This document shows positions 1-9,346 of a stretch of DNA of 64,000 nt, in pieces (position 1 is the first letter of the stretch; each line of letters opens with the position of its first letter). The notes under the pieces are model-generated. The model saw only the letters and a list, made by a program, of their open reading frames with translations. It made no database searches and was not told where the DNA came from. A program made the position numbers and the translations under genes. This DNA is from Betaproteobacteria bacterium Ga0074130 (GTDB taxonomy: Bacteria; Pseudomonadota; Gammaproteobacteria; Burkholderiales; Rhodocyclaceae): contig LNDZ01000033.1 in NCBI GenBank assembly GCA_001464495.1, positions 186,001 to 250,000 of the forward strand, read 5' to 3'.

Positions 1-29
1 GTATCACAATATCAATACCCTGCAGGAGG

Positions 30-506
30 TTAGTGACAGAGACGGTCTTCGCCTTCGTCATCTTCGTCGGCGGCAAGCAGCTCTTCGAGCAGCAGCGTGT
101 CGAGCGAATGCTGGTGGCGCCACATGACCATCAGCACGATGACCTTGAGGCGGGACAGGTTAATACTTTCATCTGTGGTGGCCATGGCGCGATCAATCAC
201 CAGCTCACGCAAGGCCAGTGGCAAGGCGCCCGCCTGCTCAAGGAAGGTCAGGAAACCGCGGCATTCGGTGCTGAGCTGCGACTGCTCTTCGTCCACATAG
301 ACGCGGATAGCCGGCCGAGTGGTTGTGTTGTGGGCAACCTCGTGGGCGTCGGCATCGTGTTCCTGCAGGCCGGCGAGCCAGTCCAGCGCATCATGGATGG
401 CATCTTCTTCAAAACCGACTGCTGACAGTTTGCGAGCGAGCACATCGGGCTCGGGACAAGCTTCCGGGAGGTAGTTTTCGAATAGATAGACGAGGATGTC
501 GAACAT
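30..506 (-). CDS. smg: Smg family protein (DUF494)
   Basis: This 158-residue protein belongs to the Smg/DUF494 family, which sits beside dprA in many beta- and gammaproteobacteria; its molecular role is not settled. The sequence opens with MFDILVYLFENYL, the family's usual N terminus, and ends in a strongly acidic tail (LAADEDDEGED). The reading frame stays open upstream, but the ATG at 506 is the start that gives the family N terminus. It lies 49 bases downstream of dprA on the same strand, so the two are probably cotranscribed. The family call is secure; the function is unknown. Confidence 0.9.
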   Translation of the reverse strand: MFDILVYLFENYLPEACPEPDVLARKLSAVGFEEDAIHDALDWLAGLQEHDADAHEVAHNTTTRPAIRVYVDEEQSQLSTECRGFLTFLEQAGALPLALRELVIDRAMATTDESINLSRLKVIVLMVMWRHQHSLDTLLLEELLAADEDDEGEDRLCH

Positions 507-555
507 GCTGGCAGGCCCCCAAGTGAGAACACTGCGATGCCGCCACAGTGTCTTG

Positions 556-1680
556 TTAATTGAGCTTTTGGTAGCGACCGCCGGGCAAACTGGCGATGCG
601 ACCATCAAGCTCCATGGGGAGGAGCATCGCAAGAAGCGCATCAGGTGTCAATCCGGTCCGCGCCACCAATGTCTCCAGATCACAGGGTGAATTACCCAGT
701 ACATTGATTAGATTGAGTTCTTCGGCCGAAAGGGGTGTTGTTTCCAGATCGACCGATGTGATGGGGTTGACCACGGACTCCCATGCCAGCTCTTCTAGAA
801 TGTCATTTGCCGACTCTACCAGCTTGGCACCTTGCCGAATCAAGCGGTGACAGCCGTGAGACAGCGCGGAGTGAATGGAGCCGGGAATGGCGAACACCTC
901 ACGCCCGGCTTCAGCTGCCAGCCGCGCGGTAATTAATGAGCCGCTGCGATCTGCGGCTTCAACCACCAAACAACCTTGCCCCAGCCCGGCGATGATGCGG
1001 TTGCGCCGCGGAAAGTGGTGGGCGAGCGGGCCGATCCCTAAGGGGAACTCACTGATAATCAGGCCATCGGCAGCAATCTGACGCGCCAGCTCCGCATTGC
1101 GTGCCGGGTAAATTCGATCAATGCCGGTGCCGATGACCGCAATTGTGCTGCCGCGCCCCTTGAGGCCGCCACGATGCGCCGCGGCATCAATGCCGAGTGC
1201 CATACCGCTGACGATGGTGAGCCCGGCGGCAGATAAGTGGCAGGAAAAAGCCTCGGCATCCAGCTCGCCTTGCCGTGTGGCATTGCGGCTGCCAACCACC
1301 GAGAGCATGGGCTGTTGTAACAGCTCGACATTGCCTTTGGCATACAGCAGCGCAGGCGGGTCGGCGCTGTCGAGCAGGGCGCGAGGATAGGCTGGGCTGC
1401 CTAGGGGAATAAGATGGTTGCCGGGTTCGCTCGCCCAGGTCAGGGCTGTCGTGATGTCGGCATCGGCATCATGGTTGGCCAGCAGCGTGGCCAGCTTGTC
1501 GCCGATGGCGGCGCGTAGTTCGCTGCCGCCCGCCTTGAAGATGGCCTGCGGCAGGCCGAAAGTCTGCAACAGGGCGCGCTGGGCTTGGCCGCCCAGCCCT
1601 GGGGTGAGCGTTAGCCGCAGCCAAGCGGCTAATTCATTCTCAAGGTGTGCGGACAACGTCACCGGCCGTGATCGGGTCAT
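556..1680 (-). CDS. dprA: DNA-processing protein DprA
   Basis: DprA (Smf) binds incoming single-stranded DNA in the cytoplasm and loads RecA during natural transformation. The 374-residue protein shows an N-terminal helical region, then the Rossmann-like DprA core: VGSRNAT (129-135), SGMALGID (158-165), FPRRNRIIAGL (223-233) and SGSLITA just after. A C-terminal winged-helix-like segment (about 315-374) is also present. The ATG at 1680 overlaps the end of the LysM gene by 41 bases. An in-frame GTG at 1662 or TTG at 1656 would shorten that overlap. The order LysM-dprA-smg is common in betaproteobacteria. Confidence 0.95.
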   Translation of the reverse strand: MTRSRPVTLSAHLENELAAWLRLTLTPGLGGQAQRALLQTFGLPQAIFKAGGSELRAAIGDKLATLLANHDADADITTALTWASEPGNHLIPLGSPAYPRALLDSADPPALLYAKGNVELLQQPMLSVVGSRNATRQGELDAEAFSCHLSAAGLTIVSGMALGIDAAAHRGGLKGRGSTIAVIGTGIDRIYPARNAELARQIAADGLIISEFPLGIGPLAHHFPRRNRIIAGLGQGCLVVEAADRSGSLITARLAAEAGREVFAIPGSIHSALSHGCHRLIRQGAKLVESANDILEELAWESVVNPITSVDLETTPLSAEELNLINVLGNSPCDLETLVARTGLTPDALLAMLLPMELDGRIASLPGGRYQKLN

Positions 1681-2695
1681 CAGAGTTCATGATCAGCGCG
1701 TAGGAAACGCGGTCAAAGACCAAGAAAACGAAGAGCTGACCCGTCAACTGCTCTGGAGTGATGTGGGTGGTCTTGATGCCCTTGAAGCGCTCATCCACTG
1801 AGCGACTGGCGCGCGAGATGGCGAATACATGCCCCAGCTCCACGCCATCTTTGGCGCCGCGAGAAAAGCTCACCACCTCAAAACGGCCTGCATTGCCAGC
1901 GGCACCATAGAGGGTTAGGACTCGACCACGGATATCCTTATCCGGTGCTCTGGGAATGTAGGAGATGATCGACGGCTCCACTTCAGCAACCAGTCGATCA
2001 CCCCGTGCAATTTCCAATGCTGAGCGTGAGACTTGCAGCGTGGCCGGCTCGCCTTCAGCCGTTAGCTGGGCGCTGCCGACATAGACAGCCTCATGACCCA
2101 GCTTCTCCTTCGTCTCTGGGTCGATCAGCGCTGCACCGGGGCGGTAGATGTGCCATTGCAACTTGTCACGACCCTTGATGCCCGTCACAAAGATCTTGTC
2201 ACCTGCACCGAGGATGATTCGGTCGTTTTCAGCCGACACGATGCGTGGCATCGCATCCAGCTTGTCCAAATCCATCACCATTGGGCGGGCCAGATAGGGA
2301 CGAATCAGCTCATAGGGAATTGACGAGATAGCCTTCTTTTGGGGCTCGACATAAATCTTCGGCTCTAGCTTGAGGTCGCGCACCTGCCCCGCGCCGCCTT
2401 CGACACGTAGCCGTGGCTTGCCATCAGCGTCGTATTCAAGGACAAGGACTTGGCCTGGGTAAATCAGGTGCGGGTTTTTGACATCACTCTTATTCAGCCG
2501 CCACAGTTCGGGCCAGCGCCAAGGGCTCTTGAGAAACTTACCGGAAATCCCCCATAGGGTGTCACCGGGAACCACGACGTGGCGGTCTGGTGCGTTGGCA
2601 GCCAGTTCCAGTGGCGCAGCAGCGTGGGCGGGAACTTGCATGAGGCCTGCGGTCAAAAACAGGGCGAGCAGTGGAGCGGATATAATGCGACGCAT
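1640..2695 (-). CDS. Exported LysM-domain protein
   Basis: This 351-residue protein is probably periplasmic and binds peptidoglycan through one LysM domain. Residues 1-26 form a Sec signal peptide with an AHA-type cleavage site. The LysM domain spans about 38-88 (VVVPGDTLWGISGKF, then the NPHLIYPGQVLVL end). The remaining 250 residues match the long C-terminal region found in the LysM proteins encoded beside dprA in betaproteobacteria, whose role is unknown. It is divergent from def, with 75 bases between the starts, and is the first gene of the LysM-dprA-smg run. Confidence 0.9.
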   Translation of the reverse strand: MRRIISAPLLALFLTAGLMQVPAHAAAPLELAANAPDRHVVVPGDTLWGISGKFLKSPWRWPELWRLNKSDVKNPHLIYPGQVLVLEYDADGKPRLRVEGGAGQVRDLKLEPKIYVEPQKKAISSIPYELIRPYLARPMVMDLDKLDAMPRIVSAENDRIILGAGDKIFVTGIKGRDKLQWHIYRPGAALIDPETKEKLGHEAVYVGSAQLTAEGEPATLQVSRSALEIARGDRLVAEVEPSIISYIPRAPDKDIRGRVLTLYGAAGNAGRFEVVSFSRGAKDGVELGHVFAISRASRSVDERFKGIKTTHITPEQLTGQLFVFLVFDRVSYALIMNSDDPITAGDVVRTP

Positions 2696-2770
2696 ACAGG
2701 CATCTCCGGTTGAAGTCGCTCGATTCTGCCGCTAAACCGCTTTGCAATCAATCAGATCAAGAAGATATTT

Positions 2771-3274
2771 ATGGCTTTACTTCCCATTCTGCGGTATCCA
2801 GACAACCGTTTGCACAAAAAGGCTGAACGGATCAAGGAAGTTACAGACGAAATTCGCCGTCTGGCTACTGACATGGCTGAGACCATGTACGAGGCGCCGG
2901 GCATCGGACTGGCCGCCACACAGGTAGACCGCCATATCCGGCTGATCGTGGTGGATGTGTCTGAAGACCAAAATGAGCTACTGACCTTTATCAACCCCGA
3001 GATCATCCAAAAAAGCGGTGAGTGCGTGGGCGAAGAAGGGTGCTTGTCCGTGCCCGGTATTTACGAAACTGTGATCCGCTCGGAGCGCATCAAGGTCAAG
3101 GCGCTGAATCTCAAGGGCGAGCCCTTTGAACTGGAAGCAGATGGCCTGCTGGCTGTGTGTATTCAGCACGAGATTGATCATCTGCAAGGCAAGGTTTTTG
3201 TTGAATACCTGTCCAACCTCAAGCAAACCCGCATCAAGTCTAAGCTGGCCAAGAAGGCCAGGATCACGGCATAA
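2771..3274 (+). CDS. def: Peptide deformylase
   Basis: This enzyme removes the N-formyl group from nascent proteins at the ribosome. All three family motifs are intact in its 167 residues: GIGLAATQ (44-51), EEGCLSVPG with metal ligand Cys91, and [10 protein letters not shown] with His133, catalytic Glu134 and His137. Its length is normal. fmt follows after 17 bases, so the formylating and deformylating enzymes share an operon, as in most proteobacteria. Confidence 0.98.
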   Translation: MALLPILRYPDNRLHKKAERIKEVTDEIRRLATDMAETMYEAPGIGLAATQVDRHIRLIVVDVSEDQNELLTFINPEIIQKSGECVGEEGCLSVPGIYETVIRSERIKVKALNLKGEPFELEADGLLAVCIQHEIDHLQGKVFVEYLSNLKQTRIKSKLAKKARITA

Positions 3275-3291
3275 CGCCGTCTGACAACCCC

Positions 3292-4218
3292 ATGGATCTG
3301 ATTTTTGCCGGTACGCCGGTGTTTGCTGCCCGCGCACTGGAGGCCTTGATCGAGGCCGGCCACACCATCAAGTTGGTGTTGACTCAACCGGATCGTCCGG
3401 CGGGGCGCGGCATGCAATTGCAAGCCAGTGCAGTTAAGCAAGTGGCGCTGCAACATGACATTCCCGTCTATCAACCGGAAAAGCTACGCGATCCGGCAAC
3501 GCACGAGCCGCTGCGTGCTATCACTGCAGACTGCATGATCGTGGCAGCCTACGGCATCATCCTGCCGCAGGCTGTGCTGGATATGCCGCGGCTGGGCTGC
3601 TTGAATATTCACGCATCATTATTGCCCCGCTGGCGTGGTGCTGCCCCGATCCAGCGCGCTATCGAGGCGGGCGATAGCCGCACTGGCACCACCATCATGC
3701 AAATGGATGCGGGCCTCGACACCGGCGCCATGTTGCTCAAGGAAAGTCTCTCGATACAGCCTGACGACACAGCCGCCACCTTGCATGACAAGCTGGCGGA
3801 GCAGGGCGCGGAGCTAATTGTCCGTGCGCTGGAGGGTTATGCCGGCTTGACGCCTCAACCGCAACCCGCCGAGGGAGCGACGTATGCGGCCAAGATCACC
3901 AAGGCTGAGGCCCTGATTGATTGGTCTTTGCCCGCGGTAGAGATTGAGCGCCGCATTCGCGCGTTTGACCCCTTTCCCGGCGCTGTGACCGAGTGTCAGG
4001 GTACGCAGGTCAAAGTCTGGCGTGCCGCCGTGGTGGCGGGCGAGGCCGTGCCGGGTACCGTGCTGGTTGCCGATGGCCAGCAGCTGATCATCGCGTGTGG
4101 CACACAAGCATTGTCCTTGTTGATCGTGCAAAAGCCCGGGAGCAAGCGCTTGCATGTCAGCGACTTCCTACGCGGGGTCAGCCTTGTTGCAGGCCAAAGC
4201 CTGACAAACCCAGCTTGA
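3292..4218 (+). CDS. fmt: Methionyl-tRNA formyltransferase
   Basis: This enzyme formylates Met-tRNA(fMet) using 10-formyltetrahydrofolate. The 308-residue protein has the N-terminal hydrolase fold with catalytic Asn105, His107 ([12 protein letters not shown]) and Asp143 (GLDTG). A C-terminal OB-fold domain covers about 205-308. It lies directly behind def. In related genomes htpX and/or rsmB follow; here htpX follows after a 103-base gap that appears to hold its own promoter. Confidence 0.98.
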   Translation: MDLIFAGTPVFAARALEALIEAGHTIKLVLTQPDRPAGRGMQLQASAVKQVALQHDIPVYQPEKLRDPATHEPLRAITADCMIVAAYGIILPQAVLDMPRLGCLNIHASLLPRWRGAAPIQRAIEAGDSRTGTTIMQMDAGLDTGAMLLKESLSIQPDDTAATLHDKLAEQGAELIVRALEGYAGLTPQPQPAEGATYAAKITKAEALIDWSLPAVEIERRIRAFDPFPGAVTECQGTQVKVWRAAVVAGEAVPGTVLVADGQQLIIACGTQALSLLIVQKPGSKRLHVSDFLRGVSLVAGQSLTNPA

Positions 4219-4246
4219 GCGTTTTCTCTGTTGCATGTTGCCGCGC

Positions 4247-4275
4247 GGTTGAATTTTTTCACCAGCACCGCATCT
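4247..4275 (+). promoter_or_regulatory. Candidate sigma-32 (heat-shock) promoter for htpX
   Basis: A GTTGAA element (4248-4253), a 14-base spacer and CCGCATCT (4268-4275) resemble the RpoH consensus CTTGAA / CCCCATNT with one mismatch in each box. The site lies 46 bases before the htpX start. HtpX is a known heat-shock gene in E. coli, which makes the assignment plausible. It was matched by eye only. Confidence 0.5.
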
Positions 4276-4321
4276 AACGAAGGTAGCAAGACCCTTAACC
4301 GCATCCCAATGGAGGCAACGC

Positions 4322-5173
4322 ATGCTCGGCAACTGGCTTAAAACCTCAATCCTGATGGCTGGCATCATGGCCCTGTTCGGCATGCTTGGCGCCTATCTTG
4401 GTGGGGCCAATGGCATGCTGTTGGCACTCCTGTTCGGCGGTGGCATGAACTTCTTCGCCTATTGGTTTTCCGCCGATATGGTCTTGAAGATGTACAACGC
4501 GCAGGAAATCGATGAGGCCTCCTCGCCCTATCTCTATAACATGGTCAAGGAGTTGGCTGCCCGTGCCGATCTGCCTATGCCTAAGGTCTACATCATTGAT
4601 GAAGCGCAGCCGAACGCCTTTGCTACCGGCCGTAATCCTGAAAATGCTGCCGTGGCTGCAACCAGCGGCATTCTGCAGATGCTGTCGGCACGCGAGCTGC
4701 GTGGCGTGATGGCGCATGAATTGGCACACGTGAAGCACCGTGACATCCTGATCTCGACGATTTCGGCCACGCTGGCTGGTGCTATCTCCGCGCTTGCTAA
4801 CTTCGCCATGTTCTTCGGCGGTCGCGATTCTGAAGGCCGTCCGGCTAACCCCATCGCGACTATTGCAGTTGCACTACTAGCCCCGCTGGCCGCTAGCCTG
4901 ATTCAGATGGCGATTTCGCGTGCGCGTGAGTTTGATGCGGATCGTGGCGGCGCCGAGATCAGCGGCGACCCGAACGCATTGGCTGATGCGCTGCTGAAGA
5001 TTAATGCTTATGCCCGCGGTATTCCCATGGCCACAGCCGAGGCTCACCCGGAAACGGCGCAGATGATGATCATGAACCCGCTTGCTGGCGGCGGACTCGC
5101 TGGCCTATTTAGTACTCACCCAGCGACCGAAGAGCGAGTAGCGCGTTTGCGTGCCATGGCGCCCGGGCAGTGA
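4322..5173 (+). CDS. htpX: Membrane zinc metalloprotease HtpX
   Basis: HtpX is an inner-membrane M48 protease that degrades misfolded membrane proteins together with FtsH. The 283-residue protein has two N-terminal membrane segments (about 8-25 and 30-50), the zinc motif HELAH (132-136), two further hydrophobic segments (about 145-165 and 178-198) and the third-ligand region [14 protein letters not shown] (about 203-216). The ATG at 4322 follows a GGAGG ribosome-binding site. A sigma-32-like promoter precedes it and a hairpin terminator follows it. Confidence 0.97.
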   Translation: MLGNWLKTSILMAGIMALFGMLGAYLGGANGMLLALLFGGGMNFFAYWFSADMVLKMYNAQEIDEASSPYLYNMVKELAARADLPMPKVYIIDEAQPNAFATGRNPENAAVAATSGILQMLSARELRGVMAHELAHVKHRDILISTISATLAGAISALANFAMFFGGRDSEGRPANPIATIAVALLAPLAASLIQMAISRAREFDADRGGAEISGDPNALADALLKINAYARGIPMATAEAHPETAQMMIMNPLAGGGLAGLFSTHPATEERVARLRAMAPGQ

Positions 5174-5194
5174 CAGCTACCTAAAGCGCTTCCA

Positions 5195-5229
5195 AAATAG
5201 GGGCTATCTAAATAGATAGCCCCTTATTT
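5195..5229 (+). terminator. Hairpin terminator after htpX
   Basis: The arms GGGGCTATCT and AGATAGCCCC form a 10-bp stem with loop AAAT. Flanking A-rich and T-rich stretches follow the usual pattern of a Rho-independent terminator. It lies 22 bases after the htpX stop. Confidence 0.8.
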
Positions 5230-5556
5230 CTTGTGCGTCCGATAAAAACGATAGGCTTACGGGTTGGTTTTACCGGGAAAGTTTTGCCGCCCTCCAACTT
5301 ACCCTAAAGGCACTTTTCGGCTTGAGGCCCTTCGCCATCGGATTAACTGTCAATCTTGCGGAATTGGGGAACTTCTGCAATCTGCAGCCGTCTATCTAGC
5401 CATTGCCCGCATAGGTGACCTTGATTGCGATGATGACCCAACCATAGGATGTAGCGGTTCCGATATTTGTGTTTCAATGAGTGTGCCGACTGACACGAGA
5501 CGGCAGCGACCCATTGAATTCACAGCCCACCCTACACGCATTGGAGACTTGGTCAC
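5230..5556. other. Intergenic region between htpX and the TerC gene
   Basis: These 327 bases hold no gene I can support. A TTG-initiated frame runs through from 5264 into the TerC gene but resembles no family and lacks a ribosome-binding site. It probably contains the promoter and leader of the TerC-family gene. I looked for a yybP-ykoY manganese riboswitch, which often precedes TerC genes, and did not find its conserved core. This is also where the usual gene order after htpX breaks off. Confidence 0.5.
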
Positions 5557-6321
5557 ATGGAACTGCTTTCTAGTCCGGAAATCTGGATTGCCTTTTTTAC
5601 CCTCACCGCCCTTGAGCTGGTATTGGGTATAGATAACATCATCTTTATCTCCATCCTGTGCGATAAGTTGCCACGGGAAACTCGCGAGTTGGCACGCCGC
5701 ATCGGGCTTGGCATGGCTATGTTCATGCGCATCGGCTTGTTGTTTTTGCTTTCATGGATCATTGGGCTGGTCGAGCCGCTGTTCAGTATCTTTGGCCAAG
5801 AAATTTCGGGCCGCGACCTGATTCTTATCGGTGGCGGTATGTTTCTTCTTTGGAAGAGTACATATGAGATTAATCACCTGCTTGAAGGTCAGACGGGCAG
5901 TGCTTCCAGTGCTGTACAGGCCACATTTGCGGGTGTGATTATCCAGATCGCCATCATTGATATGGTGTTTTCACTTGACTCAATCATTACAGCAGTTGGC
6001 ATGGTGGATGAAATCGCCGTGATGGTTGCAGCAGTGATTACCTCTGTTGCACTCATGATGGCATTCGCGCGGCAGATCGGTGATTTTGTCTCCGCGCATC
6101 CAAGCATCAAGATGCTGGCGCTTGCCTTTCTAGTAGTGGTTGGTTTGGTATTGATCGCCGATGGTTTCGACCATCATGTGCCGAAGGGCTACGTGTATTT
6201 CGCTATGGCTTTCTCGCTCGGGGTTGAGCTACTGAATATTCGTAGCCGCAAGCGCCGCGAGGCCGAAGCGCCGGTACGACTGCACGAGGCATATGTGCGG
6301 GATGAGACGAAACAGAACTAA
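5557..6321 (+). CDS. TerC-family integral membrane protein
   Basis: This 254-residue inner-membrane protein has about seven hydrophobic segments and belongs to the TerC family. Family features are ELVLGIDNIIF near residue 22 and the internal repeat IDMVFSLDSIITAVG near 138; the acidic residues lie within membrane helices. Members are linked to tellurite resistance or to metal export (E. coli Alx and relatives handle manganese), but the substrate cannot be read from the sequence. It is transcribed alone and ends at a strong terminator. Confidence 0.88.
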   Translation: MELLSSPEIWIAFFTLTALELVLGIDNIIFISILCDKLPRETRELARRIGLGMAMFMRIGLLFLLSWIIGLVEPLFSIFGQEISGRDLILIGGGMFLLWKSTYEINHLLEGQTGSASSAVQATFAGVIIQIAIIDMVFSLDSIITAVGMVDEIAVMVAAVITSVALMMAFARQIGDFVSAHPSIKMLALAFLVVVGLVLIADGFDHHVPKGYVYFAMAFSLGVELLNIRSRKRREAEAPVRLHEAYVRDETKQN

Positions 6322-6332
6322 TCAACAGACGT

Positions 6333-6361
6333 AAAAAAGCCCCGGCATGCCGGGGCTTTTT
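6333..6361. terminator. Bidirectional terminator between the TerC gene and pilU
   Basis: AGCCCCGGCATGCCGGGGCT forms a near-perfect hairpin, with an A-run on the left and a T-run on the right. It can end both the TerC transcript (plus) and the pilT-pilU transcript (minus). Confidence 0.9.
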
Positions 6362-6389
6362 CATTGGCGCATCGTGAAGCCGCTAACGG

Positions 6390-7526
6390 TCAGACAATGT
6401 CGAGATGCTGAATGCCAGCATTGATGTCGGTACCATGTGCATCCTTGCCATGCAGCTTGATCATCAAGCGCACTTCGTTCATCGAGTCGGCAAAGCGGAG
6501 CGCGTCTTCGTAGCTAATTTTGCCTTCCTCATACAAATCAAAGAGCGACTGGTCAAACGTTTGCATGCCTAGTTCGCGCGACTTTTTCATGGTTTCCTTG
6601 ATTCCATGAACTTCACCCTTGCCAATCTGATCTGAGATCAAGGGTGAATTAAGCAGTACTTCGACGGCAGCAGCCCGCCCCTTTCCCTCCCGCAACGGGA
6701 TCAATCTTTGCGACACAATGGCCTTGAGATTGAGCGAAAGATCCATCAGTAGCTGTGGCCGGCGCTCTTCCGGGAAAAAGTTGATGATGCGATCAAGTGC
6801 TTGATTAGAGTTGTTGGCGTGCAAGGTGCCCATGGCGAGGTGGCCTGTTTCGGCGAAGGCAATTGCATGTTCCATGACTTCGCGATCGCGGATTTCACCG
6901 ATCAAGATCACATCTGGCGCCTGACGTAGCGTGTTTTTCAGTGCAGCTTCCCATGAGTCGGTATCCACACCGACCTCACGTTGGGTAACAACGCAGTTGC
7001 GATGCTCATGCACGTATTCAACCGGATCTTCGATGGTGATGATGTGGCCGTAGGAGTTCTGGTTGCGGTGACCGATCATCGCGGCCAAGGACGTTGATTT
7101 GCCTGAGCCCGTTCCCCCCACGAAGAGGACCAGACCGCGCTTGGTCATGGATACTTCTTTCAAGACTTGCGGCAGCTTTAGGTCATCCAGCTCGGGAATG
7201 GAGGTGTTGATGGTACGCAGCACCAAGCCGACACGCCCCTGCTGCACAAATGCATTGACGCGGAAGCGACCGATACCAGCCGGATTGATCGCGAAATTAC
7301 ACTCCTTGGTCGACTCAAATTCAGCAGCCTGCTTGTCGTTCATGATGGCGCGTGCCAGCTCCAGCGTGTGCTGCTGGCTTAACGCTTGAGCTGTTACTGG
7401 CGTCATCTTGCCGTCGACTTTGATTGCCGGCGGGAAGCCGGAAGTGATAAAGAGATCTGAACCCTTTCTGCTGACCATATTGCCCAGCAGCTGGTACATG
7501 AACTTGAGGCCTTCGTCTTTTTCCAT
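6390..7526 (-). CDS. pilU: PilT-like type IV pilus retraction ATPase PilU
   Basis: PilU is an accessory cytoplasmic ATPase that works with PilT to retract type IV pili. The 378-residue secretion ATPase has a PAS-like N-terminal domain, Walker A GGTGSGKST, Asp box IITIEDPVEY, Walker B APDVILIGEIRD and His box GHLAMGTLHANN. It is PilU rather than PilT because it is longer at the C terminus and follows pilT by 11 bases, as in Pseudomonas and Neisseria. Confidence 0.95.
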   Translation of the reverse strand: MEKDEGLKFMYQLLGNMVSRKGSDLFITSGFPPAIKVDGKMTPVTAQALSQQHTLELARAIMNDKQAAEFESTKECNFAINPAGIGRFRVNAFVQQGRVGLVLRTINTSIPELDDLKLPQVLKEVSMTKRGLVLFVGGTGSGKSTSLAAMIGHRNQNSYGHIITIEDPVEYVHEHRNCVVTQREVGVDTDSWEAALKNTLRQAPDVILIGEIRDREVMEHAIAFAETGHLAMGTLHANNSNQALDRIINFFPEERRPQLLMDLSLNLKAIVSQRLIPLREGKGRAAAVEVLLNSPLISDQIGKGEVHGIKETMKKSRELGMQTFDQSLFDLYEEGKISYEDALRFADSMNEVRLMIKLHGKDAHGTDINAGIQHLDIV

Positions 7527-7537
7527 CGTCTGACCTT

Positions 7538-8584
7538 TTAGGCGCCGCCAAAGGCGTCTTTGTTAAAGGCCTTGTTGCGGGCCTCGGAGGGGGGCACGAT
7601 GTTGCGACGCACGAGATCCTGCAGGTTCTGGTCCAGCGTCTGCATGCCGAATTGCTGACCGGTCTGGATGGCCGAGTACATCTGGGCAATCTTGTTTTCG
7701 CGAATCAGGTTGCGGATGGCCGGCGTGCCAATCATGATTTCGTGAGCGGCAACGCGTCCTGCACCATCCTTGGTTTTGAGCAGGGTTTGCGAAATCACCG
7801 CACGTAGCGATTCGGACAACATTGAGCGCACCATTTCTTTTTCTGCAGCGGGGAAGACGTCAACAATCCGGTCAACCGTCTTGGCGGCCGAGCTGGTGTG
7901 CAGGGTGCCGAACACCAAATGGCCAGTTTCCGCAGCGGAGAGTGCGAGACGGATAGTTTCCAGATCGCGCATTTCACCGACCAGAATCACGTCAGGATCT
8001 TCCCGCAGGGCGGAGCGCAAGGCATTGGAGAAGGACAGTGTGTGCGGCCCGACTTCGCGCTGGTTGATCAGACACTTCTTCGATTCGTGCACGAATTCGA
8101 TCGGGTCTTCAACCGTGAGGATATGGCCGTAGTCGTTTTCATTGATGTCATCGACCATCGCTGCGAGCGTGGTGGACTTACCCGAACCTGTTGGCCCGGT
8201 CACCAGCACGATGCCACGCGGGGTGCGCGCGATCTCGGCAAAAATTTTAGGTGCGTTGAGTTGCTCCAGCGACAGCACTTTGGACGGAATGGTCCGGAAT
8301 ACGGCACCTGCCCCCCGTTGCTGCACAAAGGCATTGACCCGGAAGCGGGCCAGATTCGGCACAGAGAAGGAGAAGTCACACTCAAGGTGTTCTTCATAAA
8401 CCTTGCGCTGGCCGTCGTTCATGATGTCGTACACCATGGCGTGCACATCCTTGTGCTCGAGCGGCGGCAGGTTGATGCGCCGTACGTCGCCATGGACGCG
8501 AATCATGGGGGGAAGGCCGGCAGAAAGGTGCAGGTCGGAGGCCTTGTTCTTGACAACAAAGGCAAGCAGTTCGGTGATGTCCAT
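7538..8584 (-). CDS. pilT: Type IV pilus retraction ATPase PilT
   Basis: PilT is the hexameric motor that depolymerises type IV pili, driving twitching motility and DNA uptake. The 348-residue protein has Walker A GPTGSGKST, Asp box ILTVEDPIEFVH, Walker B DPDVILVGEMRD, His box GHLVFGTLHTSSA and the C-terminal AIRNLIRE motif needed for retraction. It is the first gene of pilT-pilU and is divergent from yggS, with 52 bases between the starts. With dprA nearby, the strain may be naturally transformable, though this is inference. Confidence 0.97.
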   Translation of the reverse strand: MDITELLAFVVKNKASDLHLSAGLPPMIRVHGDVRRINLPPLEHKDVHAMVYDIMNDGQRKVYEEHLECDFSFSVPNLARFRVNAFVQQRGAGAVFRTIPSKVLSLEQLNAPKIFAEIARTPRGIVLVTGPTGSGKSTTLAAMVDDINENDYGHILTVEDPIEFVHESKKCLINQREVGPHTLSFSNALRSALREDPDVILVGEMRDLETIRLALSAAETGHLVFGTLHTSSAAKTVDRIVDVFPAAEKEMVRSMLSESLRAVISQTLLKTKDGAGRVAAHEIMIGTPAIRNLIRENKIAQMYSAIQTGQQFGMQTLDQNLQDLVRRNIVPPSEARNKAFNKDAFGGA

Positions 8585-8636
8585 CGAGGTTCCCGGGTGG
8601 GTGGATACGCTGGCTGATATACTGCGAAAGCATTAT

Positions 8637-9332
8637 ATGACAACTATTTCCGCCAACCTGCAAGCGGTAACCGCCCGGATTGCCTCGGCCTGCAAGGCTG
8701 TCGGCAGGGCACCACAAAGTGTGCAGTTGCTCGCCGTATCCAAGACATGGCCGGCGGAGGATGTGCGCAGTGCTGCTGCATGCGGACAACACGCCTTTGG
8801 CGAGAACTATGTGCAAGAGGGCGTCGACAAGATCGCGGCCCTTGCCGAGCATGGCTTAGAGTGGCACTTCATCGGCCCATTGCAAAGCAACAAGACGCGA
8901 CTGGTAGCCGAACATTTTGCTTGGGTACATGCACTGGACCGTCTCAAGATCGCTGAGCGTTTGTCGGCGCAGCGCCCCAGTAATTTGCCGCCATTACAGG
9001 TCTGTGTGCAGGTGAATGTCAGCGGTGAGGCCAGCAAAAGTGGCGTTGCGCCTGCCGAAACAGCCACCCTTGCGCACGCTGTCGCGGCACTCCCGCGGCT
9101 CAAGTTGCGAGGCCTGATGGCTGTGCCAGAGGCGGATGCGGATGAGGCCAGCCTGCGCGCTCAGTTCAGCCTAATGCGTACATTATTGGAACAACTGAAC
9201 GGCGAGGGACTCCAACTCGATACCCTCTCCATGGGCATGTCCCATGATCTGGACATCGCCATTCAAGAAGGCGCGACGCTGGTACGTATCGGTACAGCGA
9301 TCTTCGGTGCGCGCAACTATCAAGAACCCTAA
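8637..9332 (+). CDS. yggS: YggS-family pyridoxal-phosphate homeostasis protein
   Basis: This 231-residue single-domain TIM-barrel protein binds PLP and helps keep vitamin B6 and amino-acid pools balanced. The PLP lysine is Lys36 in LLAVSKTWP. The signatures FGENYVQE, WHFIGPLQSNK and SMGMSHDLDIAI are all present. The ATG at 8637 is chosen because it starts the family N terminus; the frame stays open upstream inside pilT on the opposite strand. proC follows after 14 bases. Confidence 0.95.
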   Translation: MTTISANLQAVTARIASACKAVGRAPQSVQLLAVSKTWPAEDVRSAAACGQHAFGENYVQEGVDKIAALAEHGLEWHFIGPLQSNKTRLVAEHFAWVHALDRLKIAERLSAQRPSNLPPLQVCVQVNVSGEASKSGVAPAETATLAHAVAALPRLKLRGLMAVPEADADEASLRAQFSLMRTLLEQLNGEGLQLDTLSMGMSHDLDIAIQEGATLVRIGTAIFGARNYQEP

Positions 9333-9346
9333 TTAGAGGATCACCC

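Noticed and set aside
1..29. Start of topA, which often neighbours smg
   Set aside because: Only 29 bases lie left of the smg stop, and no start or recognisable coding sequence can be supported.
5230..5556. Possible yybP-ykoY manganese riboswitch before the TerC-family gene
   Set aside because: The conserved AGGGGAGTAG and CTACC cores are not present; only loose G-rich strings were found.
5264..5632. A 122-codon frame running from the htpX-TerC gap into the TerC gene
   Set aside because: It starts with TTG, has no ribosome-binding site, resembles no protein and overlaps a well-supported gene.
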